From the NCBI GenBank assembly GCA_037367405.1, contig JAZKJV010002611.1, positions 310,001-374,000 of the forward strand: a stretch of 64,000 bases of DNA, read 5' to 3'. Below are positions 23,563 to 37,230 of this stretch, one piece after another. Origin of the DNA: Ottelia alismoides. Taxonomy: Eukaryota > Streptophyta > Magnoliopsida > Alismatales > Hydrocharitaceae. The notes under the pieces were generated by a model that was given only the letters and a program-made list of their open reading frames with translations, searched no databases and was not told the origin of the DNA. The position numbers and the translations under genes are program-made. Position 1 is the stretch's first letter. Each line of letters starts with the position of its first letter.

Positions 23563-23567
23563 TTAAC
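23563..23567. other. Target site duplication TTAAC (left)
   Basis: TTAAC directly precedes the first copia LTR and recurs at 44384-44388 directly after the third. These are the outer edges of the whole array. Confidence 0.85.
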
Positions 23568-25517
23568 TGTTGGAAATGCGAGCCCACGGTGAGCCATTAT
23601 GCAATAAATGTTATTGCAAAATATCATTCCCTGGTCTGGAATGAAGAATGAATAATTTGCATAATAGTCCCTTAGTACAATTAGGGTTATGTACCATGGC
23701 CTTGTTAATAATCATACAGTTGTTGATTCAACTATTGAATCATAGAGGCTGGTGCTTGGATGAATATCTAAAGAGTTATATTGAGGACTCATCAAGCACC
23801 GTCAAATGATTGTTAAGAGATGATCTCCAGCCTGAGTGGGAGATGGCAATCCTTATCTCTAAAGGCTGATATCTGACCGACCTCTTGATGCAGGTCCTCT
23901 GTATAGGAATAGAGATTCGGAGGTGTCAGGTTAGTTAGGTCAAAGAGTTGACTTAACGAGATCGAGATAACCAAAGTCCTATATCGTATTCTGTCACGAT
24001 ACAGGCACGCATCCTCTAACCGGAGACAGAAGTGTTACTATATGTCTGAGTATGTACATTTGGTAGACCAATAGGTTGATGACCTAACCAAGGTCTATAC
24101 ACCAGCGCGCTGGTGTGCATATAAGGGCATATGAGCAATACGATCTCTCAAAGGGATCATACAGGTTCAGTTACTGAATCGGAAGGCATGAGCTTACTCA
24201 TGAGATATTGGGAAGAATCAAATTCCATGCACATGGTCGTCTCGCTTTGGAAGCTTGACTGAATTTGTAGGCTTGATATATACTTTTGGAAAGTAAGTGA
24301 TCAAGACCTAGGTATGATATATGCTTTTGGAAAGTATATGATCGATACCGACTCCCAATGATCGAATGAGAAACTTACTGATAGAACCCTGAAGTAGACA
24401 GTGCAAATTGATCTAATACTTCGGGTTTATTCTGGGTCTTCCAGTATGCAGGATGTGCAGGTATTGGGAATACCTGAGGGTGATGTGATCATAAACGATT
24501 GTATAACCATGACGCTTCCATTCCTAGGGAGTGATGAAACGGGTCTGGATTTTAGAGACTCCTCTCAGTAGAGAAGTAATCTTATCTTGGTCCAATTATT
24601 GGACATTGATCTGAATGTGATTCAGATGCAATGAGAAGATTAGATTTGCGGTCTTGATTTAATCAAGCATCTATGGGAGGCCAGCAATCTGGATTTGAGA
24701 TATGATCTCAATATCCAAGTTACTATACGTGGAACAATGCAATCGCCCTGTCCTTATCTCCAAGTATCTGCGGAGAGATCGCATTATTCTTGAAGGGTTC
24801 GAGAATAATTCCATAAGATCTAAGCAATGAAGAAATGATGATTAAATGTGATTTAATCATATTGATGTGTGGAGAAATTATCTAATGTAATTAAATATGA
24901 TTTAATTATTATGGATAAGAATAATGTGGATAGAAATATCCAATTATTCATAATATATTATAAATGTGATTTATAATGTATTAGAGAGAGCTAATTATAA
25001 TTTATATGTGTTGATTGGTTATTATGTGTATTGGATACACATTGTGTAATTAATTGACAATGTAAATTATATGTTGTTTTGGGTTGTGAATATGATTCAC
25101 AATTATCCCATGGCAAGATTGCAATATTCTCAAATATAATTGTTTATTATATTGAAGAATAAAACCCAACAAAATTTGTTGCAAATAAATAAAGAGAGAT
25201 TTCCATGGAGATATGCAATCTCATGAATTATCATGAGATTGCCCTCCATTAGGAAAGAGGTGGGCGGCACCCATGTCCTATTTGGAATGGGTGGCCGCCC
25301 ACCATGTTATACATGGAGATGTAATCTCCATGTATATATTCTCTCCTTATTTATTGGTTTAATTTAGAATTGATTTATATTTGATTTTGTCAAATATATT
25401 TTAATCAAAATTTGTTGTTTTTGACAACAACAATCTTGACCATTGGATTGACATAAATCAATCTCACCCATTGATTTTATATGTCCCATGGATTGAGATC
25501 CATGGATCCCAAAACCC

Positions 25518-25525
25518 TATAAATA
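25518..25525 (+). promoter_or_regulatory. TATA box of copia LTR 1
   Basis: TATAAATA within ccctataaatagagagg, followed by a CT-rich run. The matching site in LTR 3 is at 40813-40820. Confidence 0.75.
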
Positions 25526-25570
25526 GAGAGGCATACCATTCTCTCTATTTTACATGCAATATTGGAGCAC

Positions 25571-25590
25571 GCTCTCTCTCTCTCTCTCTT
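25571..25590. repeat. CT microsatellite
   Basis: A CT dinucleotide run just downstream of the LTR 1 TATA box; also present in LTR 3 (about 40863-40880). Confidence 0.8.
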
Positions 25591-26099
25591 TCTTGGTACA
25601 CGTCAACCCTCTCTCCCTCTAATTGGTGGCCGACCACCAAATCCTAGAGGAGAGATTCGTCGACGCTCTCGCCACCGCGCCGCCGCTTCGACGTTCTTCG
25701 GTTCTCCATCTTCTTGGAGTGCTGCACTCACAAAGGAGACGCTCGATCACGCGCGAGCGAGATCAGGGGCAACTACGCGTGGATCAACTTCTTGGATTGC
25801 GAGGACAATGCGGTTCATCCCCGCGCTCGCAAGCGGTCTCACCGACGATCGGACTTGAGACAAGAGGTCTCTTTCTTTAGAGACTTGATCAGCCATGCTT
25901 CAAGAGGTATTGCATTATACTTGTTGTGATTATAAATGAAATGATCTGAGAATCGTTCTTGGATCATGTGGTTTCATCACATGAAAAATTTTAAATTCCG
26001 TTGCTCAGAACAACTAGTACGACTAGTCGTTCTTCGTCGTATCCGATACGACGATCACGCTTCCGTGATGCTCTTGAGGATAATTCCATATCATTCAAG

Positions 26100-26112
26100 T
26101 GGTATCAGAGCC
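26100..26112 (+). other. Primer binding site 1 (initiator Met-tRNA)
   Basis: TGGTATCAGAGCC, the standard complement of the plant initiator Met-tRNA 3' end, two bases after LTR 1. Confidence 0.9.
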
Positions 26113-27829
26113 TTAGGTCGACCGTTTTGAATATGATTCGAAAACCGAGGATGACTTGGGTTCGTTAAGGTCGCGAAAGTTTTTATCACATTTGATTTCG
26201 CAGATCTGTTTAGTAAATAATTTCGGCCATGTTTAAAATGTTTAAGCACGAATTATTTACTTGGATTTTGTTCTTCATTAAATAAGGAAACCATAGGATC
26301 TGAGTTTGCGTAAATCGGATTTCGTATGCTCGAGATATGGTTGTTTTAATGAACATGTATGCACTGTTGCGGGAACTGCAGATCATAACATGATTAAAGA
26401 ATTAATTACTGTTTTGATCCGCCTAGAAATGCGTGAAACATCACTTGATTTCTGTCCTAAATCAAGTTAGCAATCTTTGGAAATTGAATTTGTCTAATTT
26501 GGATTTAAATTGATTGAGATATGTTAATTTTAGTGAGTAGGGATCACTACTAAAATTGCAGTCCTAATCTAGAACCAAGTGATTGTCAATTTGTGAAATT
26601 AATTGTTAATTTCGTGAAATAATCTTGAAAAATATTTGTGAAATATTGGAAGATGATTATTTACCTAATTGACTTGGCCTCAACCAATTAATGGATTGGA
26701 TGTAATCTAAATCATAATTGGAAACACAATCTTCAAACTTGATGCTTGAATAAGATTGGGATTTTGTGTAGCAAATTTCCTTATAATCAAAAATATTTTG
26801 ATTATTATTATTATATTGTATAATTTCGGTTGAAAAACTGATGATCGTCTCAAGTACAAATTGATATATCTGGCACTATGTTCTCCCGAGTTGGATATGG
26901 TGTCTAGTCGGAGAGCATTGGGGGTGCGGGTTGCAACGTATGTGGTTCGTCCCACTCTCGTCGGTACTGGCCATGACAGCGGGTAGGGACTGTATAATGC
27001 CGGAGAAAATAAAGGTGTATTTTCTAATTATTAAAATTCTAATTAACACGTATTTTGAGATATTACCATATATATTCAAGTAAAATAATTAAGTTTGTTG
27101 ATTGAATTGGATTGATAATTAATTTAATATGATTAAATTGATTATGTCCAATTGAGACACTCTATTATGAATAGAGTTATAATTTCCCTTGGAAGAATTA
27201 ATTATGTGAATGTGATTCATGATAATTAATTAAAATTTTGAATATGATATGGAGGATCACATAAGTAGCATCCATGGTCTCCCGTCATGGCGGATGGTTC
27301 CATCGCCAGGGATTGTATGTGGGAGACGCCTGTCCGAAGTGACAGCTCCTGTATGCAAGCGCATCTGGATCGGGCTCTTCGCTTCTCGAAAGAGTAAGGA
27401 CATGTGCGTAGTGACCCCAATATCGGGTCCTCATATTATTGAGGCGATATTGGATTGTGCATAGCGAGTTGTGTTCCTGTTGACGGTTGGTTCAATTAAT
27501 GACGGGTCAACATTGCCTTAGGGTGGTGGGCCCGGGTGTTAAAGACCGAATTGGGAAATGCAAGTTGGACTTGCAAGGTGGAATGTGTTCCCGCTTCTTT
27601 TTATCTGAGTTGTAGGTTCTCATATTATTGGGATGCAACAAAGATAAGGACGGAGATCCCAGATCTTGCTTGAGATATAATGGTAAGTATATCTCTTACA
27701 TAGAAAGTGATTAAGGGAATGAACTTTCAGTGTTGACAAGGCAAGACAACTTTGATATAAAAATTCCTAAATCAAAGTAAAATATGTATATATATAAATA
27801 TATACACTTATGTAAATTTCTTATTTCAG
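26113..27829 (+). other. Long copia leader, unit 1
   Basis: A 1.7-kb leader without a recognisable protein. It contains two GC-richer islands, about 26880-26990 and 27250-27470, each strongly conserved in unit 2 (34330-34450 and 34700-34925). It ends in a pyrimidine-rich ...ttcttatttcag at 27829, a good 3' splice-site shape, just before gag-like codons. A spliced leader is possible but is inference. Confidence 0.45.
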
Positions 27830-28300
27830 ATAATCCTTCATTAAACCCACTCAATGTTATACTCAATAATAACCAGTAAAATATCATGGATTGAACTCAT
27901 GATCCAGATATTGCACTTGCAGTTGGACACATAATGTATGTGGTTGCAATGTGCAACTTTCCTCATAATAATGAGGAATGAAAATTAAATGGATAATAGG
28001 ACTACAACCCTGGGGTTTTATGTCTCTATAGTCTTGATCTCTCATCGGATGTACTTTGGAAGTGACATGTCGATGATGATCGCAATTGTCAAATAATCCT
28101 TATAAAATTAATGAAGATATTCTGACATACATATGTGCTCTTGACATTTAATCATGAGTGACATGGTTCTCTGCATCATGTAGAATGGTAGCTCTAGTAA
28201 GAGATGATGTATTCAAATTGTTTGAGTACCTACCTGAATCTATGTTTTAAGAGTTTAGATGGATGTAGATGATGAGTGTCATCATTCTACTATCTATACT
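27830..28300 (+). pseudogene. Possible copia gag remnant, unit 1
   Basis: Codons after 27830 read DNPSLNPLNVILNNNQ, which has the look of the N-terminus of copia gag proteins (a short Asn/Leu-rich start before the RNA-binding part). Beyond that, stops and shifts prevent assignment. The equivalent start in unit 2 follows 35291. Confidence 0.35.
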
Positions 28301-29095
28301 CTAGTCATTCATGAAGCTTCATAATATTCATATTGTATGAATTTAATGAAGCATGTATAAATGTTGAAATGATCTTACATTTCCTTTTGAATTTAACGTA
28401 AGAGATCCTTAGTCTTAAGCAATGGTTGCTCATAGATAAAGGGAGCGCAGTGGAAGCATGGGTTGGACCCAAGTAAGAAGTGTAGTCAAAGAGTTGACTG
28501 TACCTCTGTGACTTCCGTATGACATCCAAAGAGTTGGATGAATGCCAATACTGCAATAAATTGATGTGTTGATAGTATGACTATCAAGTCTGTCTAGAAT
28601 CCTTAGAGAAGGACTCAGATAGAGCATCAGAATAATCTACATATAATCATTGAAATTGACTTTCTTATTTGATAAGATAAAGTCAAATAATTGTATCTCA
28701 ATCTTCTAATGACGCTTGCAATTGATTGCATATATATTGGAAGATTAGAAATTTGATCTAAAGGTTTACTAGTCATCCACATAGACATTGATGCAATTGT
28801 TGCAACAATCTCTGTTGGATTGATAGACTTGTTAATTTCAGTGGGAGAGCCCTTAGTCTTAGAGAATGTCTCTATGACCTAGATATTAGAATACACTCAT
28901 TTTTTAATTCTAAATATTGGAAATAAACATAAATTCTGGAATAGATCTATCATAAAGAGTTATGATGGAGATATTCCAGATAGTAATCTAAAATCTAGTG
29001 GACTCCACTAAATTAGAAAAATTAATGAATGGTTCATTACATTTCTAAATACTGAAATTAAACCTCAAGATCAATAGGAGGATGAGGATCATTTG
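28301..29095 (+). other. Decayed gag to integrase stretch, unit 1
   Basis: By position this should hold the rest of gag and the protease. I see no intact motif and many stops in all frames. Unit 2 (35760-36550) is nearly the same. Confidence 0.35.
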
Positions 29096-29720
29096 AAAAT
29101 GATCTGGCATCAAGTTTTGGACATATGTTTGTTGATGAGATCAATGGGCTAGTAAGAGATGAAACTTTAGAATGTCTAAAATTTGTATTCAAAAAGGAAA
29201 AATGTCCAATACTCCCTTCTTTGGGAATGGTGTAAGAAGTCAAGGTATTTAGGATCTCATAGATATTGATATATGCGGATCATCTATATCATAGTAAACA
29301 TTATGGATATGTGATATCTATTGATGATTATGTATGATATGAGATTTCTTCTCTTCACCTAAAGAAACCTTTGAAATGTTCAAAGATTTCATAATTTTGG
29401 TTTGGAACCAAAGTCTGAAGGAAGATGAAAATGAATTTGGTCTAATCTAGGTAATCAATACCTATTAGATGAATTCATGGTATACCTTATGGAGAAAGGA
29501 ATATCATTCTTATCTCACTCCTCCTGATAAACCTAAACTCAATAGAGTTATAGGGGGATACAATTGGATCATGTGTGACATGATCTTATCAATGATGAAT
29601 TTTAGCATAATTATCCCTTAGTTTCCAGGTATATATGTGTAGTAGACGCTACCATATATATCATTAACAGGATTCCATGCAAGTAAGCTGGAATTGAGCA
29701 CTAAAGAGTGCTACTTCATT
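29096..29720 (+). pseudogene. Copia integrase remnant, unit 1
   Basis: Frames in pieces read VDEINGLVRDETLECLKF (pre-integrase zinc region), HYGYVISIDDY (near the first catalytic Asp block) and TPPDKPKLNRV (the block that normally carries the catalytic Glu). Compared with unit 2 there is a 24-bp deletion after CTAAAATTT (about 29180). Not functional. Confidence 0.6.
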
Positions 29721-30109
29721 AGGAAAATAAAGGATGGTATTGGATACCTACTTTATGACTTTGAGATTCTTAAATATCTCATCTCTGAGAATGTGATTCT
29801 TGGAGGTTGAGACTCTTGAGAATCAAGATGAAAATGAAGTGTAGAAACTCATTTGATCTTAAGAAGATAATGAGGCTCCTGAAATTGTAAACTAAAAGAA
29901 CAACTAAAGATGAAACACTAATACCTCTTCAAATGAGTTTGAGGATGGATTCCATTTGTCAGAGAAATTTGACAATGATTGGATTTCATATGATGAAATT
30001 CCTGAGGATCATAACATGGAAAGATAGATGTTAGCAATAAAGTCTAAAGTAGACTTCATATACAAGTGTTGTATATGAACCCTCGAGGATCCACCTATAT
30101 GGGTAAGAC

Positions 30110-30980
30110 CTATAAAGGTGTAAATGGATCTTCAAGAGAAAGGGAACCTGATGAGAAGGTAGAGACCTTCAAAGCACGGTTCGTAGCCATGAGTTACACA
30201 CCGAAAGAGATGACATTGCTTGCGATGAGACTTTCTCTTCGGTGACCATGTTTAAAACCATCAGAATATTGCTAACCTTAGCTACACAACTTGACTATTG
30301 CATTTCAAGATGTAAGTCAATATTGCATTCTTCTTTGAATACCTTTCTGAGGATATTCACATGAAGTATCCCATGACTTCATGTTGAGGAAAGCAAGGTG
30401 TGCAAGCTAAGGAATCCATCTATGGACTCAAATAAGCTTCTTGATGTTGGACCATAAGATTGGATGAAATTATAAATGTTATGATTTCAGATAGAATCTT
30501 GATGAGCCATGTGAACCTTAGTGGGAGTGCCTTTGTATTCATCATGCTAAATGTAGATGATATCCTAATCATTTAAAATGATATAAGGATAATAATAATA
30601 AGTGTTTTATTATATGGTTGTTCCATAACTTGAGATATGATCTCAAGGATACCTCTTGGATCTTAATTTTGAAGGTGTTCAGGAGCAAAGAGAAGAGGGT
30701 ATTGGGACTATCACATTAGTAGTACACCTTGGACATCTTCCATTTTATGGAAAATTCCAAGAAAGGCTTCCATCCCTTAAGATATGCTACTGACCTATCT
30801 AAAGGGATAGCACCTCAAAGAGTTGAGGAAGTGAATGCTGGAACTACTTGCCCTTGGGCATCAGTTCTGAGAAGCCGGGTGTGTGCTAGATGTGTATAAA
30901 AGCCAGATGGCTGCCATGCAGTGGGAGTAGTAAACTGTTACTAATCCTACTATGGAAATAAAACACTTGGTTGCATTAAT
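30110..30980 (+). pseudogene. Copia reverse transcriptase remnant, unit 1
   Basis: Recognisable blocks are VETFKARFVAMSYTPKE, TFSSVTMFKTIRILLTLAT and, after shifts, the IYGLKQAS-type block near 30420 and the catalytic LNVDDILII near 30550 (copia YVDD with Tyr changed to Asn). RNase H-like text follows to about 30980. Many stops. Confidence 0.7.
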
Positions 30981-31371
30981 AACAAAATCTTCATAGATGA
31001 CAAGATTTTTTAGATAGTGATCTAAAAGGTCTTAACTTTGGATACCTTTGGAAATAGAGATCTCCATAAATAAGGGTATTCTAATAAGGATTATAGAAAT
31101 ACTGGTTATGATAATTATTAAGCTATAGTGTCAAGGACATTATAATAGCTTTAACAAGATTGAGTATTAGTTGCATAAGATGCAACATTCACATTAAATG
31201 CGAGCACTGTTACTGGGGATATGCAAGTGTCGTAAAAGGACATGGCATAGTCTCGCGGGAACAAAGTGACTGATCGTTTTACCTAGATATTTTCTTAATA
31301 GCATATGATTGTCACATGAGTGTGGGTTTAAATGATTAGCCCATTAATGGCTCTTTGGGATAGTGGGAGAT

Positions 31372-33562
31372 TGTTGGAAATGCGAGCCCACGGCGAGCCA
31401 TTATGCAATAAATGTTATTGCAAAATATTATTCCCTGATCTGGAATGAAGAATGAATAATTTGCATAATAGGTCCCTTAGTACAATTAGGGTTATGTACC
31501 ATGGCCTTGTTAATAATCATACAGTTGTTGGTTCAAGTATTGAATCATAGAGGCTGGTGCTTGGATGAATATCTAAAGAGTTAGATTGAGGACTCATCAA
31601 GCACTGTTAAATGATTGTTAAGATATGATCTCTAGACTAAGTGGGAGATGGCAGTCCTTATCTCTAAAGGTTGATATCTGACCGACCTCTTGATCAGGTC
31701 CTCTGCATAGGATTAGAGATTCGGAGGTGTCAGGTTAGTTAGGTCAAAGAGTTGACTTAACGAGATCGAGATAACCAAAGTCATATATCGTATGTTGTCA
31801 CGATACAGGCACGCAACCTCTGACCGGAGACAGATGTGTTACTATATGTCTGAGTATGTACATTTGGCAAACCAATAGGTTGATGACCTAACCAAGGTCT
31901 ATACACCGGCGCGCTGGTGTGCATATAAGGGCATATGAGTAATACGATCTCTCAAAGGAATCATACAGGTTCAGTTACTGAACCGGAAGGTATGAGATCA
32001 CTCATGAGATATTGGGAAGAATCAAATTCCATGCGCATGGTCGTCTCGCTTTGGAAGCTTGACTGAATTTGTAGGTTTGATATATACTTTTGGAAAGTAT
32101 GTGATCAAGACCTAGGTATGATATATGCTTTTCGAAAGTATATGATCTATACCGACTCCCAATGATCGAATGAGAAACTTACTGATAGAACCCTGAAGTA
32201 GACAGTGAAAAATTGATCTAATACTTCGGGTTTATTCTGGGTCTTCCAATATGCAGGATGTACAGGTATTGGGAATACCTGAGGGTGATGTGATCATAAA
32301 CGATTGTATAACCATGACGCTTCCAATCCTAGGGAGTGATGAAACGGGTCTGGATTTTAGTGACTCCTCTCAGTAGAGAAGTAATCTTATCTTGGTCTAA
32401 TTATTGGACATTGATCTGAATGTGATTCAGATGCAATGAGAAGATTAGATTTGCGGTCTTCATTTAATCAAGCATCTATGGGAGGCCCGCGATCTGGATT
32501 TGAGATATGATCTCAATATCCAAGTCACTATACGTGGAACAATGCAATTGCCCTGTCCTTATTTCCAAGTATCTGCAGAGATCGCATTATTCTTGAAGGG
32601 TTCGAGAATAATTCCATAAGATCTAAGCAAGGAAGAAATGATGATTAAATGTGATTTAATCATATTGATGTGTGAAGAAATTATCCAATGTAATTAAATG
32701 TGATTTATTTATTATGGATAAGAAAAATGTGGATAGAAATATCCAATTATTCATAATATATTATAAATGTGATTTATAATGTATTAGAGAGAGCTAATTA
32801 TAATTTATATGTGTTGATTGGTTATTATGTGTATTGGATACACATTGTGTAATTAATTGACTATGTAAATTATATGTTGTTTTGGGTTGTGAATATGATT
32901 CACAATTATCCCATGGCAAGATTGCAATATTCTCAAATATAATTGTGAATTATTTTTGAAGAATAAAACCCAACAAAATTTGTTGCAAATAAATAAAGAG
33001 AGATTTCCATGGAGATATGCAATCTCATGAATTATCATGAGATTGCCCTCCATTAGGAAAGAGGTGGGTGGCACCCATGTCCTATTTGGAATGAGTGGCC
33101 GTCCACCATGTTATACATGGAGATGTAATCTCCATGTATATATTCTCTCCTTATTTATGGTTTAATTTAGGATTGATTTATATTTGATTTTGTCAAATAT
33201 ATTTTAATCCAAACTCGTACGACGAGATCAGGAGCAACTACGCTTGGATCAACTTCTTGGATTGTGAGGACAATGCGGTTCAGCCACGCGCTCGCAAGCG
33301 GTCTCACCGACGATCGGACTTGAGACAGGAGGTCTCTTTCTTTAGAGACTTGATCAACCACGCTTCAAGAGGTATTGCATTATACTTGTTGTGGTTATAA
33401 ATGAAACAATCCGAGAATCGTTCTTGGATCATGTGGTTTCATCACATGAAAAATTTTAAATTCCGCTGCTCAGAACAACTAGTACGACTGGTCGTTCTTC
33501 GTCGTATCCGATACGACGATCACGCTTTCGTGATGCGCTTGAGGATAATTCCATATCATTCA
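31372..33562 (+). repeat. Copia LTR 2 (middle, 2191 bp, promoter deleted)
   Basis: It starts TGTTGGAAATGCG after the polypurine-like tagtgggaga and ends CATTCA. Compared with LTR 1 about 330 bp are missing at 33209-33213 (from ...ttttaatccaaa to ctcgtacgacgag). The loss removes the TATA box, the CT run and the presumed start site. Confidence 0.85.
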
Positions 33563-33564
33563 AG

Positions 33565-33577
33565 TGGTATCAGAACC
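33565..33577 (+). other. Primer binding site 2 (initiator Met-tRNA)
   Basis: TGGTATCAGAACC, one change from primer site 1, two bases after LTR 2. Confidence 0.85.
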
Positions 33578-35291
33578 TTAGGTCGACGGTTTTGAATATG
33601 ATTCGAAAACCGAGGATGACTTGGGTTCGTTAAGGTCGCGAAAGTTTTTATCGCATTTGATTTTGCAGATCTGTTTAGTAAATAATTTCGGCCATGTTTA
33701 AAATGTTTAAGCACAAATTATTTACTTGGATTTTGTTCCCCATTAAATAAGGAAACCATAAGATCTGAGTTTGCGTAAATCGGATTTTGTATGCTCGAGA
33801 TATGGTTGTTTTAATGAACATGTATGCACTGTTGCGGGAACTGCAGATCATAACATGATTAAATTACATTTTGATCCACCTCGAAATGTGTGAAACATCA
33901 CTTGGTTCTGTCCTAAATCAAGTTAGCAATCTTTGAAAATTGAGTTTGTCTAATTTGGATTTAAATTGATTGAGATATGTTAATTTTAGTGAGTAGGGGT
34001 CATTACTAAAATTGCAGTCCTAATCTAGAACCAAGTGGTTGTCAATTAGTGAAATTAATTGTTAATTTCGTAAAATAATCTTGAAAAATATTTGTGAAAT
34101 ATTGGAAGATGATTATTTACCTAATTGACTTGGCCTCAACCAATTAATTTATTGGATGTGATCTAAATCATAATTGGAAACACAATCTTCAAACTTGATG
34201 CTTGAATAGGATTGGGAATTTGTGTAGCAAATTTCCTTATAATCAAAAATGTTTTGATTATTATTATATTGTATAATTTCGGTTGAAAAACCGATGATCA
34301 TCTCAAGTACAAATTGATATATCTGGCATTATGTTTTCCCCAGGTGGATATGGTGTCTAGTCGGAGAGCATTGGGGTTGCGGGTGGCAACGTATGTGGTT
34401 CGTCCCACTCTTGTCGGTACTGGCCATGACAGCGGGTAGGGACTGTATAATGCCGGAGAAAATCAAGGTTTATTTTCTAATTATTAAAATTCGAATTAAC
34501 ACGTATTTTGATATATAACCATATATATATTCAAGTAAAATAATCAAGTTTGTTGATTGAATTGGATTGACAATTAATTTAATATGATTAAATTGATTAT
34601 GTCCAATTGAGACACTCTACTATGAATAGAGTTATAATTTCCCTTGGAAGAATTAATTATGTGAATGTGATTCATGATAATTAATTAAAAATTTGAATAT
34701 GATATGGAGGATCACATAAGTGGCATCCATGGTCTCCCGTCATGGCGGAGGGTTCCGTCGCCAGGGATTGTATGTGGGAGATGCATGTCCGAAGTGACAG
34801 CTCCTGTATGCAAGCGCATCTGGATCGGGCTCTTCGCTTCTCGAAAGAGTAAGGACGTGTGCGTAGTGACCCCAATATCGGGTCCTCATATTATTGGGGC
34901 GATATTGGATTGCGCATAGCGAGTTGTATTCCTGTTGACGGTTGGTTCAATTAATGACGGGTCAACATTGCCTTAGGGGTGGTGGGCCCGGGTGTTAAAG
35001 ACCGAATTGGGAAATGCAAGTTGGACTTGCAAGGAGGAATGTGTTCCCACTTCTTTTTATCTGAGTTGTAGGTTCTCATATTATTAGGATGCAACAAAGA
35101 TAAGGAAGGAGATCCCAGATCTTGCTTGAGATAAAATGGTAAGTATATCTCTTACATAGAAAGAGATTAAGGGAATGAACTTTCAGTGTTGACAAGGCAA
35201 GACAACTTTGATATAAAAATTCCTAAATCAAAGTAAAATATGTATATATATATATATAAATATATACACTTATGTAAATTTCTTATTTCAG
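33578..35291 (+). other. Long copia leader, unit 2
   Basis: A near copy of 26113-27829, including both GC-richer islands and the terminal ttcttatttcag. A TA microsatellite near 35240-35260 is longer than in unit 1. Confidence 0.45.
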
Positions 35292-36549
35292 ATAATCCTT
35301 CATTAAACCCACTCAATGTTATACTCAATAATAACCAGTAAAATATCATGGATTGAACTCATGATCCAGATATTGCACTTTATGTTGGACACATAATGTA
35401 TGTGGTTGCAATGTGCAAGTTTCATCATAATAATGAGGAATGATAATTAAATGGATAATAGGACTACAACCCTAGGGTTTTATGTCTCTATAGTCTTGAT
35501 CTCTCATCGGATGTACTTTGGAAGTGACATGTCGATGATGATCGTAATTGTCAAATAATCCTTATAAACTTAGTGAAGATATTCTGGCATACATATGTGC
35601 TCTTGACATTTAATCATGAGTGACATGGTTCTCTGCATCATGTAGAATGGTAGCTCTAGTAAGAGATGATGTATTCAAATTGTTTGAGTACCTACCTGAA
35701 CCTATGTTTTAAGAGTTTAGATGGATGTAGATGATGAGTGTCATCATTCTACTATCGATACTCTAGTCATTCATGAAGCATCATAATATTCATATTGTAT
35801 GAATTTAATGAAGCATGTATAAATGTTGAAATTGACCTTACATTTTCTTTTGAATTTAACGTAAGAGATCCTTAGTCTTAAGCAATGGTTGCTCATAGAT
35901 AAAGGGAGCGCAGTGGAAGCATGGATTGGACCCAAGTAAGAAGTGTAGTCAAATAGTTCAGTGTACCTCTGTGACTTCCGTATGACATCCAAAGAGTTGG
36001 ATGAATGCCAATACTGCAATAAATTGATGTGTTGATAGTATGACTATCAAGTTTGTCTAGAATCCTTAGAGAAGGACTCGGATAGAGCAGCAGAATAATC
36101 TACATATAATCATTGAAATTGACTTTCTTATTTGATAAGATAAAGTCAAATAATTGTATCTCAATCTTCTAATGACACTTGCAATTGATTGCATATATAT
36201 TGGAAGATTAGAAATTTGATCTAAAGGTTTACTAGTCATCCACATAGACATTGATGCAATTGTTGCAACAATCTCTGTTGGATTGATAGACTTGTTAATT
36301 TCAGTGGGAGAGCCCTTAGTCTTAGAGAATGTCTCTATGACCTAGATATTAGAATACACTCATTGTTTAATTCTAAATATTGGAAATAAACATGAATTCT
36401 GGAATAGATCTATCATAAAGAGTTATGATGGAGATATTACAGATAGTAATCTAAAATCTAGTGGACTCCACTAAATTAGAAAAACTAATGAATGGTTCAT
36501 TAACATTTCTAAATACTGAAATTAAACCTCAAGATCAATAAAAGGATGA

Positions 36550-37230
36550 GGATCATTTGAAAATAATCTGGCATCAAGTTTTGGACATATGTCTGTTGAT
36601 GAGATCAATGGACTAGTAAGAGATGAAACTTTAGAATGTCTAAAATTTCAAACTTACATACTTGTGAATATTGTATTCAAAAAGGAAAAATGTCCAATAC
36701 ACCCTTCTTTGGGAATGGTGGAAGATGTCAAGGTATTTAGGATCTCATACATATTGATATATGTGGATCATCTATATCATAGTAAACATTATGGATATGT
36801 GATATCTATTGATGATTATGTATGATATGAGATTTCTTCTCTTCACCTAAAGAAACCTTTGAAATGTTCAAAGATTTCATAATTTTGGTTTGGAACCAAA
36901 GTCTGAAGGAAGATGAAAATGAATTTGGTCTAATCTAGGTAATCAATACCTATTAGATGAATTCATGGTATACCTTATGGAGAAAGGAATATCATTCATA
37001 TCTCACTCCTCCTGATAAACCTAAACTCAATAGAGTTATAGGGAGATAAAATTGGATCATGTGTGACATGATCTTATCAATGATGAATTTTGGCATAATT
37101 ATCCCTTAGTTTCCAGGTATATATGTGTAGTAGACACTACCATATATATCATTAACAGGATTCCATGCAAGTAAGCTGGAATTGAGCAGTAAAGAGTGCT
37201 GCTTCATTAGAAAATAAAGGATGGTATTGG
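36550..37230 (+). pseudogene. Copia integrase remnant, unit 2
   Basis: A 78-codon open piece (36589-36825) reads VDEINGLVRDETLECLKFQ, then KKEKCPIHPSLG and HYGYVISIDDY, matching the copia pre-integrase and early integrase blocks. It keeps the 24 bp lost in unit 1 and so is closer to the ancestor. The zinc-binding Cys/His set is incomplete. Confidence 0.6.

Larger units (their letters stand above)
22380..23567 (-). repeat. Minus-strand LTR, left part (split by copia array)
   Basis: The text resembles U5 and the GC-rich middle of the other minus-strand LTRs (repeated 'tgcaattaaacc', 'aatgcaaat', then a GA/CT-rich part). It is interrupted at 23567 by the copia array and resumes at 44389, as shown by the TTAAC duplication. 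The left limit is uncertain. Confidence 0.45.
23568..26097 (+). repeat. Copia LTR 1 (2530 bp)
   Basis: It begins TGTTGGAAATGCG and ends CATTCA two bases before the primer site. It includes a TATA box at 25518-25525, a CT microsatellite after it (about 25571-25590) and a GC-richer stretch (25620-25860), so transcription probably starts near 25550. This is the least damaged of the three LTRs. Confidence 0.88.
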
